Positions 1 to 7,767 of a DNA stretch of 8,772 bases are shown here, piece after piece. Positions within the stretch are counted from its first letter, which is position 1. Each line of letters starts with the position of its first letter. A model generated the notes under the pieces. That model saw nothing but the letters and a program-made list of their open reading frames with translations. It made no database searches and was not told where the DNA came from. A program made the translations under genes and the position numbers. The DNA comes from an uncultured Eubacteriales bacterium (GTDB taxonomy: Bacteria > Bacillota > Clostridia > Lachnospirales > Anaerotignaceae): contig CAKQPE010000080.1 of the NCBI GenBank assembly GCA_934256695.1, positions 1 to 8,772 of the forward strand, read 5' to 3'.

Positions 1-727
1 TGTATGTCCTGTTCTTGTTCAGGGAGAAAATGCAGCCGACACAATAGCGCAGGCTTTGAAAGATATAAATGAATATAAAAAAACAGATACAATAATTCTT
101 GGCAGAGGCGGCGGCAGTGCGGAAGATTTACAGCCTTTTAACGAAGAAAAGGTGGCAAGGGCAATATTTGCTTCGGAAATTCCCGTTATATCTGCCGTAG
201 GACACGAAACGGATTTTACCATAGCCGATTTTGTTTCCGATTTAAGAGCACCTACGCCATCGGCGGCGGCTGAGCTTGCGGTAAGTGATTCACAAGAGGA
301 AAATCGAAAGACGGCTGATTTAATTCAAAGAATAAAAAATATTGCCGAAAACAAACTCAAAAACGAGCAGAACAGAATAAATTCTCTTTTCGGTGAAAGG
401 CTTTTAAGGCGAATTGAAGAAAAAACGGTAAATGCATACATATTGGCAGAGCATATGCAAAACAGAATAAATTCCTGTATAGAAAGCAAAACGGAAAAAG
501 CCGAAATGAATTTTGATTTAATTACGGAAAAACTTAAACTGCTTTCACCTTTAAATGTGCTTAAAAGAGGATATGCAGCTGTTTTTGACAATGAAAACAA
601 AACTATTTCTTCTGTCAAAACTCTGACAGAAGGAGACAATATAACTATCAGATTTTTTGACGGCAGTGCAGATGCCGTTATAAAGAAAAGGGACTGTATT
701 AATGGCAAAAAAGAAGAAAACTTATGA
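1..727 (+). CDS. xseA: Exodeoxyribonuclease VII large subunit, 3' part (partial at left edge)
   Basis: This is the large, catalytic subunit of exonuclease VII, a cytoplasmic enzyme that degrades single-stranded DNA to oligonucleotides with XseB. The reading frame is open from the first base (first full codon at position 2), so the gene begins outside the window. About 241 residues are visible of a protein usually 400-450 long; the N-terminal OB-fold is missing. The visible part holds the family core: RGGGSAEDL near nucleotides 104-130, then the block SAVGHETDFTIADFVSDLRA with GHE at 200-208, followed by APTPSAAAELA. A long charged helical stretch comes next, and then the typical C-terminal LSPLNVLKRGYA segment. 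An internal TTG at 56 is not a real start, because conserved VQG-type sequence lies upstream of it in frame. The last 26 bases overlap xseB, which suggests coupled translation of the two subunits. Identification is firm. Confidence 0.97.
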   Translation, partial: VCPVLVQGENAADTIAQALKDINEYKKTDTIILGRGGGSAEDLQPFNEEKVARAIFASEIPVISAVGHETDFTIADFVSDLRAPTPSAAAELAVSDSQEENRKTADLIQRIKNIAENKLKNEQNRINSLFGERLLRRIEEKTVNAYILAEHMQNRINSCIESKTEKAEMNFDLITEKLKLLSPLNVLKRGYAAVFDNENKTISSVKTLTEGDNITIRFFDGSADAVIKKRDCINGKKEENL

Positions 728-950
728 AGAAGCGGCTTTAAGGCTTGAGGAAATAGTAGAAAGAATGGAAACAAATGACGTTTCTCTTGAAGAATCCATT
801 CAGCTTTACAAAGAAGGCATGGAGCTTGCCCTTGTATGCAGAGAAAAGCTGGACAGTATTCAAAAAGAAGTTGTTGAACTGAGGAAAAATTTTGACGGAA
901 GCTTTTCACTTAAACCTTTTGACGCTGATGTGGAGGAAGATGAACAGTGA
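702..950 (+). CDS. xseB: Exodeoxyribonuclease VII small subunit
   Basis: This 82-residue protein is the small subunit of exonuclease VII, several copies of which bind the helical region of XseA. The family signature is clear: YEEAALRLEEIVERMETND, then SLEESIQLYKEGMEL, then a heptad-like helix CREKLDSIQKEVVEL. Length is normal for the family (about 60-85). The ATG at 702 lies inside the end of xseA and is preceded by an AAAGGGA site at 687-693 with 8 bases of spacing, so the start is well supported. The acidic C-terminal tail (DADVEEDEQ) is unremarkable. The stop overlaps the ispA start in a GTGA arrangement. The large and small subunits are adjacent, as in most bacteria. Confidence 0.97.
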   Translation: MAKKKKTYEEAALRLEEIVERMETNDVSLEESIQLYKEGMELALVCREKLDSIQKEVVELRKNFDGSFSLKPFDADVEEDEQ

Positions 951-1831
951 ACCTTAAAGAAGAACTTGAAATAAAAAAGAAATATACAGACGAAGGCTTG
1001 GAAGAATATCTTCCGCCGGAAAACAAATATCCGGAAGTAATATATAAAGCAATGCGATATTCCGTTTTTGCCGGAGGAAAACGCCTGAGACCTGTAATAA
1101 TACTTGCCGTATGCGAAATGCTTGGCGGTAACATTGAAAAAGCAAGACCCTTTGCCTGTGCAATAGAGATGATACACACATATTCTCTTATACATGATGA
1201 CCTTCCGGCTCTTGATAATGACGATTACAGGAGGGGCAGACTTACAAGCCACAAAATGTTCGGAGAGGACATAGCCATACTTACAGGTGATGCACTTCTC
1301 GGTCATGCCTTTGAGGTTATGGCAAAAGCCGTAAGCGAAAGCGGAGACATAAATCAGGCTCATGCCATGTATGCAATAGCATTCGGTGCAGGTGTAAACG
1401 GTATGCTTACCGGTCAGGTGGTTGACGTAATAAGTGACGGCAAAAAAATAGACAAGGATACCCTTGATTTTATACATCTTAACAAAACAGCCGCAATGAT
1501 AAGGGGTGCTTTTAAGGCAGGTGCATACATTGCCGGAGCAGACGAAGAAACAGTTAAAAAACTTGATTCTGCGGCAGAAAAAATCGGTCTTGCCTTCCAG
1601 ATACAGGACGATATTCTTGATGTAACAAGTACGTTGGAAGAACTCGGCAAACCTGTTTTCAGTGATGAAAAGAACGAAAAAACAACTTATGTTACTCTTT
1701 ACGGAATAGAAAAATCAAAGGAAATAGTTAAAAAGCTTTCCGATGATGCCTGTGATATACTTTCATCCTTCGGTGAAAGGGCAGAATTTCTTGTTGAACT
1801 TACAAAATATCTTACAGACAGAAAAAAATAA
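947..1831 (+). CDS. ispA: Farnesyl diphosphate synthase (type II geranyltranstransferase)
   Basis: This 294-residue cytoplasmic prenyltransferase condenses IPP with DMAPP or geranyl diphosphate to give farnesyl diphosphate, the precursor for undecaprenyl and quinone-type lipids. Visible motifs are GGKRLRP (residues 43-49, diphosphate binding), the first aspartate-rich motif DDLPALD (84-90) followed by NDDYRRGR, GMLTGQVVD (152-160), the lysine in HLNKTA (K180), and the second aspartate-rich motif DDILD (221-225). The two-residue insertion inside the first motif is the bacterial FPP synthase pattern. A short-chain C15 product is expected from family resemblance; geranylgeranyl diphosphate cannot be excluded from sequence alone. 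The start is GTG at 947, overlapping the xseB stop by 4 bases, with GGAGG at 932-936. The neighbour dxs belongs to the same isoprenoid supply route. Confidence 0.96.
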   Translation: MNLKEELEIKKKYTDEGLEEYLPPENKYPEVIYKAMRYSVFAGGKRLRPVIILAVCEMLGGNIEKARPFACAIEMIHTYSLIHDDLPALDNDDYRRGRLTSHKMFGEDIAILTGDALLGHAFEVMAKAVSESGDINQAHAMYAIAFGAGVNGMLTGQVVDVISDGKKIDKDTLDFIHLNKTAAMIRGAFKAGAYIAGADEETVKKLDSAAEKIGLAFQIQDDILDVTSTLEELGKPVFSDEKNEKTTYVTLYGIEKSKEIVKKLSDDACDILSSFGERAEFLVELTKYLTDRKK

Positions 1832-1848
1832 GTTGTTTGTGAAAGACG

Positions 1849-3729
1849 GTGTTATTTTTGGAAAGACAGCTTGATAAAATAAAAAAAGCTAACGATATAA
1901 AAAAAATAGACAGATGTATGTTTCCTATACTGGCAAAGGAGATACGCGCTTTCCTTTTGGAAAACATATCAAATACAGGCGGTCATCTTGCTTCAAATTT
2001 AGGTGTTGTCGAGCTTACAATGGCTCTTCATTACTGTTTTAATCCCGAAAAAGACCGCATTATATGGGATGTGGGACATCAAGCATATGTGCATAAACTG
2101 CTTACGGGAAGAAAAGAACGGTTTAACACTCTCCGTCAGCTTGACGGATTAAGCGGTTTCCCTAAACCAAACGAAAGTGTATGCGACGCTTTTGCGGCAG
2201 GACACAGCTCAACTTCCATTTCTGCGGCATTGGGTATGGCCAAAGCAAGAGATCTAAGCAAAACCGACGAAAGAATAATTGCCGTAATAGGAGATGGTTC
2301 TCTTACGGGCGGTCTTGCTTATGAAGGGCTTAATAATGCCGGAAGAAGCAACACTGATATGATAGTTATATTAAATGATAACCAAATGTCTATTTCTTCA
2401 AACGTAGGTGCTGTATCAAAGCACCTTAACGATTTGAGAACAGATAAAGCTTATCTTGAAGTAAAAGAAAGCGTACACAGATTTTTGGATAAATTCCCAT
2501 TTGGCAGCAAAATAGATAAGGTTATAGAAACAGCAAAAGACGGACTTAAATATATTCTCGTTTCGGGAGTTATGTTTGAGGAGCTTGGTTTTAAATATGT
2601 AGGGCCTATAGACGGGCATAATACAACCGAACTTATAAGTACATTTAACAAAATAAAAGACTTAAAAGGCCCTATACTTGTTCATGTTAAAACAATAAAG
2701 GGTAAAGGATATAATTATGCCGAAAAATATCCTTGGAAATATCACGGAGTAGGAAGCTTTGATCTTTCAACGGGAAAAGCGGCAAAGAAAAAAGGTCTTT
2801 CCTATTCAAAAGTATTCGGAGATACGATGGTAGAAGCCGCCGCAGAAAACAAAAAAATAGTTGCAATTTCGGCAGCTATGGTTTCCGGAACGGGACTTGA
2901 TGAATTTCAGCTTAAATATCCAAAAAGAATGTTTGATGTTGCCATAGCGGAACAGCATGCCGTTACTTTTGCGGCAGGTATGGCTGCAAGAGGATTTACA
3001 CCTGTGTTTGCGGTTTATTCAACATTCTTGCAGAGGGCATATGACCAGATAGTACATGACGTATGTTTACAGAAACTTCATGTTATATTTGCCATAGACC
3101 GTGCCGGAATAGTAGGTGCAGACGGCGAGACACATCAGGGTGTGTTCGACATTGCATTTATGGCACATATACCTAACATGGTTTTCATGGTGCCTTCAAA
3201 CGGTAGCGAATTAAAGGCAATGCTTTTGAAAGCATTTGAAATGGATTGTCCTGTGGCAATAAGGTATCCGAGAGACAATGTTCCGGAAGAAAAAATAGAA
3301 GTTCTTCCCGAAATCGAGTTTGGCAAAGCCGAAATAATCAATGACGGAAAAGACATTGCCGTTGTCTGCTGCGGAACAATGATGAAACAGAGCAGAGGTC
3401 TTTTTGAAAAATTAAAAGCAGACGGATATAATCCTATGCTTGTAAATACAAGATTTGTAAAACCCCTTGATTTAGATATGGTAAAAGAGGTTTGTTCAAA
3501 GTGCAAAATTGTATTTACCGTTGAAGATCATTTGAAAGAAGGCGGTTTCGGTTCTATATTTGAAAATGCGGCAAACGAAGAAGGTTTTGCAGATGTTCTT
3601 ATACATAAGTTTGCTTTTGACGATATATTTATAGAGCAGGGAACAAGAGACCAGCTTTTTGAAAGATACGGTCTTGATACAGAAGGACTTTATAACAGGG
3701 CAGTTGATTTTATAAACAAAAATAAATGA
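1849..3729 (+). CDS. dxs: 1-deoxy-D-xylulose-5-phosphate synthase
   Basis: Dxs is the thiamine-diphosphate enzyme that joins pyruvate and glyceraldehyde 3-phosphate to make DXP, the first step of the MEP isoprenoid pathway and an entry to thiamine and pyridoxal synthesis. The 626-residue length is normal. Counting from the GTG at 1849, the visible residues are H46 in TGGHLASNLG, ThDP/Mg motif GDG (148-150) leading to NDN (176-178), the acid E368 in AEQHAVTFAAG, R396 in FLQRAYDQ, R418 in DRAG, H429 in ETHQG and R475 in YPRD. These match E. coli H49, E370, R398, R420, H431 and R478 in context. A transketolase C-terminal domain follows. The start is uncertain. GTG 1849 is the longest possible, since an in-frame TGA lies at 1840-1842, but it has no clear ribosome site. 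TTG 1858 would give MERQLDKI, which fits clostridial homologues better. Confidence 0.97.
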   Translation: MLFLERQLDKIKKANDIKKIDRCMFPILAKEIRAFLLENISNTGGHLASNLGVVELTMALHYCFNPEKDRIIWDVGHQAYVHKLLTGRKERFNTLRQLDGLSGFPKPNESVCDAFAAGHSSTSISAALGMAKARDLSKTDERIIAVIGDGSLTGGLAYEGLNNAGRSNTDMIVILNDNQMSISSNVGAVSKHLNDLRTDKAYLEVKESVHRFLDKFPFGSKIDKVIETAKDGLKYILVSGVMFEELGFKYVGPIDGHNTTELISTFNKIKDLKGPILVHVKTIKGKGYNYAEKYPWKYHGVGSFDLSTGKAAKKKGLSYSKVFGDTMVEAAAENKKIVAISAAMVSGTGLDEFQLKYPKRMFDVAIAEQHAVTFAAGMAARGFTPVFAVYSTFLQRAYDQIVHDVCLQKLHVIFAIDRAGIVGADGETHQGVFDIAFMAHIPNMVFMVPSNGSELKAMLLKAFEMDCPVAIRYPRDNVPEEKIEVLPEIEFGKAEIINDGKDIAVVCCGTMMKQSRGLFEKLKADGYNPMLVNTRFVKPLDLDMVKEVCSKCKIVFTVEDHLKEGGFGSIFENAANEEGFADVLIHKFAFDDIFIEQGTRDQLFERYGLDTEGLYNRAVDFINKNK

Positions 3730-3748
3730 TATATAGAAAGGTATAATA

Positions 3749-4558
3749 ATGGCTGATAAAGAAAGACTTGATGTGCTTTTGGTCGAAAGAAACCTTGTGC
3801 AGTCCAGAGAAAGGGCAAAGGCTCTCATAATGGCGGGAGAAGTCTATGTAGACGGCATGAAGGAAGATAAAGCCGGCACAAAAATAGATATAAAAAGTGA
3901 AATAACACTTAAAACATCAGATATGAAATACGTAAGTCGTGGCGGTTTTAAGCTTGAAAAAGCCGTTAATGAGTTCGGTGTTGAGCTTAAAGACAAAATC
4001 TGCATGGATATAGGTGCTTCCACAGGCGGTTTTACAGATTGTATGCTCCAAAACGGTGCAAAAAAGGTATATTCCATTGATGTTGGATACGGTCAGTTTG
4101 CATGGAAACTGAGAAATGACAGCAGAGTTGTTTGTCTTGAAAAAACAAATATAAGATACATAACAAAAGAACAGGTTCCCGACGAACCTAACTTTGCTTC
4201 AGTAGACGTATCTTTTATATCCCTTAAAAAAGTTATACCGCCGGCATTGGAGGTTATGAGCGAGGAAGCTTCTCTTGTATGCCTTATAAAACCGCAGTTT
4301 GAGGCAGGACGTGAAAAGGTTGGCAAAAAGGGTGTAGTAAAAGATATAGCTGTACATAAAGAAGTAATAAGAAACATAGTTGATTTTGCTTTCGAAATCG
4401 GACTTAACGTAATTAATATAAGCTATTCGCCTATAAAAGGGCCTGAAGGAAATATTGAATATCTTATACTTTTAGACAGAAAAAAAGAAGGGTTTACAAA
4501 AGATGAGGCTTTTGCCCTTGCAGATAAAACAGCAGACAGTTCCCACGAAATGCTTTGA
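3749..4558 (+). CDS. tlyA: TlyA family rRNA (cytidine-2'-O)-methyltransferase
   Basis: TlyA enzymes use S-adenosylmethionine to 2'-O-methylate cytidine in 23S rRNA, and in some species also in 16S rRNA; in Mycobacterium this modification sets capreomycin sensitivity. The Bacillus relative in the same position is YqxC. The 269-residue protein has an N-terminal S4 RNA-binding domain (about residues 4-60: RLDVLLVERNL, SRERAKALIMAGEVYVDG). An FtsJ-like Rossmann domain follows, with SAM motif DIGASTGGFTD at 87-97. The K-D-K-E catalytic set is complete: K68 (RGGFKL), D153 (VDVSFISL), K181 (LIKPQFE) and E237 (PEGNIEY). Whether it modifies 23S only or both rRNAs cannot be read from this sequence. The older label 'hemolysin A' should not be taken as function. 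ATG 3749 follows GAAAGG at 3736-3741, 19 bases after dxs. Confidence 0.94.
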   Translation: MADKERLDVLLVERNLVQSRERAKALIMAGEVYVDGMKEDKAGTKIDIKSEITLKTSDMKYVSRGGFKLEKAVNEFGVELKDKICMDIGASTGGFTDCMLQNGAKKVYSIDVGYGQFAWKLRNDSRVVCLEKTNIRYITKEQVPDEPNFASVDVSFISLKKVIPPALEVMSEEASLVCLIKPQFEAGREKVGKKGVVKDIAVHKEVIRNIVDFAFEIGLNVINISYSPIKGPEGNIEYLILLDRKKEGFTKDEAFALADKTADSSHEML

Positions 4559-4560
4559 CA

Positions 4561-4568
4561 AAAGGTGG
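4561..4568 (+). promoter_or_regulatory. Ribosome binding site that fixes the nadK start
   Basis: The string AAAGGTGG lies 8 bases before the ATG at 4577, a normal spacing. An in-frame GTG at 4565 falls inside this site and so cannot be served by it. This argues that nadK starts at 4577 and that the four extra N-terminal codons are not translated. Confidence 0.7.
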
Positions 4569-4576
4569 TATGCTTT

Positions 4577-5428
4577 ATGAAAACAGTAGGTATTGTGCCT
4601 AATCCCAAAAGAGACAAAAAATTTGAGGCAGTAAAAGAACTTGTTCATCATCTTTTGTCCAAGAATATAACACCTGCTATAGAAACCAGATTTGCACTTG
4701 AAAGCGGATTTAAAGAGTATGCTGTAAGCGAAAAGGATTTATACAGCAAAAGTGACTTGGTTGTACTTTTGGGCGGAGACGGAACAATTCTCGGCATAGT
4801 CAGCAAAGCAATGAAATATTCATCTCTTCTTTTGGGAATTAACTTAGGTCATCTGGGATTTCTTACCGATGTTGACCGAAGCCGCATGATAGAATCGGTA
4901 GATAAAGTTCTTTCTGGCAACTACCGTATTGAAAAAAGAATGATGATAGATGCCATAGTAAATAAAGACAACATGATAAAACAGTTTACCGCTATCAACG
5001 AGGTAGGCGTTTATATGGGTGGTATTGTCGAAACGGCAGTATATGTAAACGACGAATACATAGATACATTTTACGGGGACGGTATAATTGTTTCAACACC
5101 TACAGGTTCTACGGCATATAATCTTGCGGCCGGAGGCCCTATATTAAAGGCAGACTCCAATATGATAGCAATTACACCTATATGTCCTCATATGCTTCAT
5201 GCAAGAAGTATTGTTATAGGTGCAGAGGATATAGTTACAATAAAAGTTATAAGTTTTACAAACGATACACTTAAAACTGTAATAGACGGAGCATCTGTAG
5301 CCGATATTGATGTGGGCGATATTATAAAAGTGCAAAAGTCACAATATAGGCTTAATATAGTAAAGACAAACAACCTTGGATTTTATGATGTACTGAGAAA
5401 CAAAATGTTCGGTAAGGAGGGTAAATGA
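4577..5428 (+). CDS. nadK: NAD kinase (ATP or polyphosphate dependent)
   Basis: NAD kinase phosphorylates NAD at the 2' position of its adenosine ribose to make NADP, the only de novo source of this cofactor; it is a soluble cytoplasmic enzyme. From ATG 4577 the protein is 283 residues, the usual bacterial size. It shows GGDGT at 66-70 (the catalytic and phosphate-binding motif), LGINLGHLGFLTD at 86-98, the NE pair at 141-142, and the NAD-binding segment DGIIVSTPTGSTAY at 168-181 followed by AAGGPI. A later ITPICPHML block is also typical. The N-terminus MKTVGIVPNP matches the family start, so I prefer ATG 4577 over the in-frame GTG at 4565. The gene lies 18 bases after tlyA and ends 4 bases before argR, and its last codons contain the argR ribosome site. 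Confidence 0.96.
   Translation: MKTVGIVPNPKRDKKFEAVKELVHHLLSKNITPAIETRFALESGFKEYAVSEKDLYSKSDLVVLLGGDGTILGIVSKAMKYSSLLLGINLGHLGFLTDVDRSRMIESVDKVLSGNYRIEKRMMIDAIVNKDNMIKQFTAINEVGVYMGGIVETAVYVNDEYIDTFYGDGIIVSTPTGSTAYNLAAGGPILKADSNMIAITPICPHMLHARSIVIGAEDIVTIKVISFTNDTLKTVIDGASVADIDVGDIIKVQKSQYRLNIVKTNNLGFYDVLRNKMFGKEGK
5414..5421 (+). promoter_or_regulatory. Strong Shine-Dalgarno site at the nadK/argR junction with unusual spacing
   Basis: AAGGAGGG sits inside the last codons of nadK and is close to the ideal complement of 16S rRNA. Its GGAGG core (5416-5420) ends 12 bases before the argR ATG at 5433, which is long. It ends only 4 bases before another ATG at 5425, which is short. The ATG at 5425 opens a three-codon frame (M-S-L-stop) whose TGA at 5434-5436 overlaps the argR ATG. 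The site most likely serves argR directly, perhaps with reinitiation. Confidence 0.65.
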
Positions 5429-5432
5429 GCTT

Positions 5433-5891
5433 ATGAAAGTATCAAGACAAGCAAAAATACTTGAGATCATAGAAAAATACGAAATTGAGACACAGGAAGA
5501 TCTTGCACTTAAACTAAAAGAAGAAGGCTTTAATGTTACACAGGCTACAATATCAAGAGATATTAGAGAAATGAAACTTACTAAAATAGCTACCGAAAAC
5601 GGCAAACAGAAATACTCTGTTATAAAAGGAAGCGATGCCGAGCTTTCGGAAAGACTTATACGTGTTTTCAGAGATGCGGTTGTAAAGCTTGATTATTCCC
5701 AGAACATGATAGTAATAAAAACTCTTAACGGAATGGGTATGGCTGTTGCAGTAGCGGTAGATAATATTCAAAGCAACGATATTCTCGGCTCAATAGCGGG
5801 AGATGATACGGTTTTTTGTGTAGCAAGAAGCCATAATCAAGCAGTGGAATTTATACAAAAACTCAGCAGAATAGTAGGCGGCGGAAACTGA
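5433..5891 (+). CDS. argR: Arginine repressor ArgR/AhrC
   Basis: ArgR is a hexameric, arginine-sensing DNA-binding protein. It represses arginine biosynthesis and often activates arginine catabolism. The 152-residue length is typical. The N-terminal winged helix-turn-helix (about residues 1-70) contains TQEDLALKLKEEGFNVTQATISRDIREMKL, given here in short as the recognition segment TQATISRDI at 36-44. The C-terminal domain (about 75-150) handles hexamer formation and arginine binding, and carries GSIAGDDTVFCVARS with the GDDT acidic pair at 124-125 that contacts the ligand in characterised members. ArgR lies between nadK and recN here, and its Bacillus counterpart ahrC also precedes recN, so position supports the call. 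I found no convincing ARG box in the short flanking gaps, so autoregulation is not evident from this window. Confidence 0.96.
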   Translation: MKVSRQAKILEIIEKYEIETQEDLALKLKEEGFNVTQATISRDIREMKLTKIATENGKQKYSVIKGSDAELSERLIRVFRDAVVKLDYSQNMIVIKTLNGMGMAVAVAVDNIQSNDILGSIAGDDTVFCVARSHNQAVEFIQKLSRIVGGGN

Positions 5892-5922
5892 CACCGCTAC
5901 AGACAGTACAGAGGTGTGATAT

Positions 5923-7629
5923 ATGCTACAGGAGCTTAATATAAAAAATGCGGCTCTTATAAAAAGTACAAATATAGAATTTAATAAAGGACTTAATGTG
6001 CTCTCCGGTGAAACCGGAGCCGGAAAATCAATGGTTATAGGTTCTCTTATGTTTGCTCTCGGCTCAAGAGTATCAAGAGATTTTATACGTGCAGGTGAAG
6101 AAAAAGCGGCTGTAGAGGCAGTGTTTACAAAACTTCCGATAGCTGCTAAAAACTATGCCGAAAATGCCGGTATAGATTGCAGTGACGGTGTATTTATATT
6201 TTCAAGAACAATAAACCGTGACGGAAGAACAACAGCAAGAGTAAACGGAACATCTGTAACGGCAAGTGTTTTGAAGGAGCTTTCTTTAAAGCTTGTGGAT
6301 ATACACAGCCAACATGAACACCATTCTCTTTTAAACCCTGCAAGACATATAGATATACTGGATAAGTTTTGTTCATCGGAAATTGAGGTTTATAAAGAAA
6401 AGCTTAGCGGTCTTATAATTAAATACAAAAATATAGCACATAAATTAAAAGCAGTAAGCGGAAATAATGAAGAAAGAAAAAGACGTATTGAATTTCTTGA
6501 ATATAAAATACACGAAATAGATGATGCAGGTCTTAAAGCAAATGAAGAAGAAGAACTGAATAAAAGAAAAAAGGTTCTTTCCGTATCCGAAAAATTAATA
6601 AACCAGTCACGAAAATGCCTTGATCTGCTTTATTACGGAAACGGAAACGATATATCTGCCTGTGATAAGATTTCCAATGCTGTAGGAATTTGCAACCTTA
6701 TGGCAGAAAGTGATAAAAGCCTTATTCAAACATCAGAAAGTCTTGGCATTGCATACGAAAATCTTCGTGAATCGGCAGAAACGATAAAAAATTATCTTGA
6801 AAATATTTCGGCAGACCCTGATGAAATAAATAAAATAGAAAACAGGCTTGATATAATATATACATTTAAGAAAAAATACGGTTCTACCGTAGAGGAAATT
6901 CTTAAAAGCAGAGATGAAGCCCAAAAAGAACTTGAATTTATACAAAACAGTTCTCAAATTCGTTTGGAGCTTAAAACCGAACAGTCTTCTGTTATGAGCA
7001 GTATAAAAGAAATATGCCGGCATATTTCAGAAATAAGAGTACGTACAGCAGAAAATCTTCAAAAAAGAGTAACAGCAGAAATTCAGGAACTGGAAATGAA
7101 AAATGCTGTATTTAAAATTGATATATCAAAAAAGGATACCTTTAACTCAAACGGTTGGGATCACGTAGAGTTTATGATTGCAACAAATGCCGGAGACGGA
7201 CTGAAACCCTTGGCAAAGACTGCTTCAGGAGGTGAACTTTCAAGAGTTATGATTGGTCTTAAAACAGTTATATCCGGTGTCGAAGGAACGGGTACATTCA
7301 TATTCGATGAAATTGATGTTGGAATAAGCGGAAAGACAGCCGCAAAAGTTGCTGAAAAAATGGCATCTATTTCAAATAATCAGCAGATACTTTACATTAC
7401 CCATCTTCCTCAAATTGCCGCAATGGCAGATGAAAATTTGCTTATAGAAAAAAATGTTGTTAATGAAAGTACAGTAACAACCGTTAAGAACCTTAAAAAA
7501 GAAGAAAAAACAAAAGAGGTTCTAAGACTTATGGGATCAAACGAAACATTGGCAGGCACAAAGGCAGCAGAAGAAATGATAGAGTTTTGTAAAAATATTA
7601 AAAAAGTTGTAAGAAAAAATAACATATAA
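5923..7629 (+). CDS. recN: DNA repair protein RecN (SMC-like ATPase)
   Basis: RecN is a cytoplasmic SMC-family ATPase that gathers at DNA double-strand breaks and helps recombinational repair with RecA. The 568-residue length is normal. The N-terminal head has Walker A GETGAGKS at residues 29-36 and the family block DIHSQHEHHSLLNP. The middle (roughly 150-380) is charged and helical, consistent with the coiled-coil arms. The C-terminal head carries the ABC signature ASGGELSR at 434-441, Walker B TFIFDEIDVGISG with D462 and catalytic E463, and the switch histidine H494 in YITHLPQIAAMAD. All ATPase motifs are intact. ATG 5923 has GAGGTG at 5911-5916 with 6 bases of spacing. The gene starts 31 bases after argR and appears to be the last of the operon, since a terminator follows. 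Confidence 0.97.
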   Translation: MLQELNIKNAALIKSTNIEFNKGLNVLSGETGAGKSMVIGSLMFALGSRVSRDFIRAGEEKAAVEAVFTKLPIAAKNYAENAGIDCSDGVFIFSRTINRDGRTTARVNGTSVTASVLKELSLKLVDIHSQHEHHSLLNPARHIDILDKFCSSEIEVYKEKLSGLIIKYKNIAHKLKAVSGNNEERKRRIEFLEYKIHEIDDAGLKANEEEELNKRKKVLSVSEKLINQSRKCLDLLYYGNGNDISACDKISNAVGICNLMAESDKSLIQTSESLGIAYENLRESAETIKNYLENISADPDEINKIENRLDIIYTFKKKYGSTVEEILKSRDEAQKELEFIQNSSQIRLELKTEQSSVMSSIKEICRHISEIRVRTAENLQKRVTAEIQELEMKNAVFKIDISKKDTFNSNGWDHVEFMIATNAGDGLKPLAKTASGGELSRVMIGLKTVISGVEGTGTFIFDEIDVGISGKTAAKVAEKMASISNNQQILYITHLPQIAAMADENLLIEKNVVNESTVTTVKNLKKEEKTKEVLRLMGSNETLAGTKAAEEMIEFCKNIKKVVRKNNI

Positions 7630-7654
7630 GAAAAAATTTAATTATTGCTTTGAT

Positions 7655-7695
7655 AAAAACGCTGTGAGTTTATTTTAACATCATGGCGTTTTTTT
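7655..7695 (+). terminator. Intrinsic terminator after recN
   Basis: An inverted repeat pairs 7655-7667 (AAAAACGCTGTGA) with 7681-7693 (TCATGGCGTTTTT), giving 13 pairs of which two are G-T wobbles. The loop is about 13 bases, and a run of seven T lies at 7689-7695. It starts 25 bases after the recN stop. This is the expected end of the xseA-recN transcript. The A-run on the left arm could allow termination in the other direction too, but no minus-strand gene is near. Confidence 0.85.
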
Positions 7696-7767
7696 ATTTT
7701 AAAATATACATGATATAAATACCAATTTAATTAATCAACGAATATTCTGTTATTAAAAATTTTGTCT

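Noticed and set aside
122..136. Gln in the XseA motif EDLQPFN, where E. coli has Trp (EDLWSFN)
   Set aside because: The position is not a known catalytic residue, I believe it varies in clostridial sequences, and the rest of the core is intact.
860..1477. Long open frame on the minus strand opposite xseB and ispA (205 codons), and a similar one at 325-909
   Set aside because: Both lie opposite firmly identified genes, have low-complexity Phe/Ser/Cys/Tyr-rich translations, no family resemblance, and no ribosome site. They are by-products of codon bias on the + strand.
4565..4576. GTG at 4565 as a longer nadK start
   Set aside because: It lies inside the Shine-Dalgarno that serves ATG 4577, and the added residues (VVCF) are not part of the family N-terminus.
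5891..5917. Inverted repeat ACACC / GGTGT spanning the argR-recN gap and covering the recN ribosome site
   Set aside because: The stem is only 5 pairs with a 17-base loop and does not extend, so it is unlikely to form stably or regulate recN.
7740..7747. GAATATTC palindrome in the recN-spoIVB spacer as a possible operator
   Set aside because: An 8-base palindrome is expected by chance in such AT-rich DNA, and it does not match ARG box or Spo0A box patterns.
7696..7767. Search for a small gene or RNA in the spacer after the terminator
   Set aside because: ATG codons here are followed within a codon or two by stops, and no stable hairpin or known RNA motif is visible.
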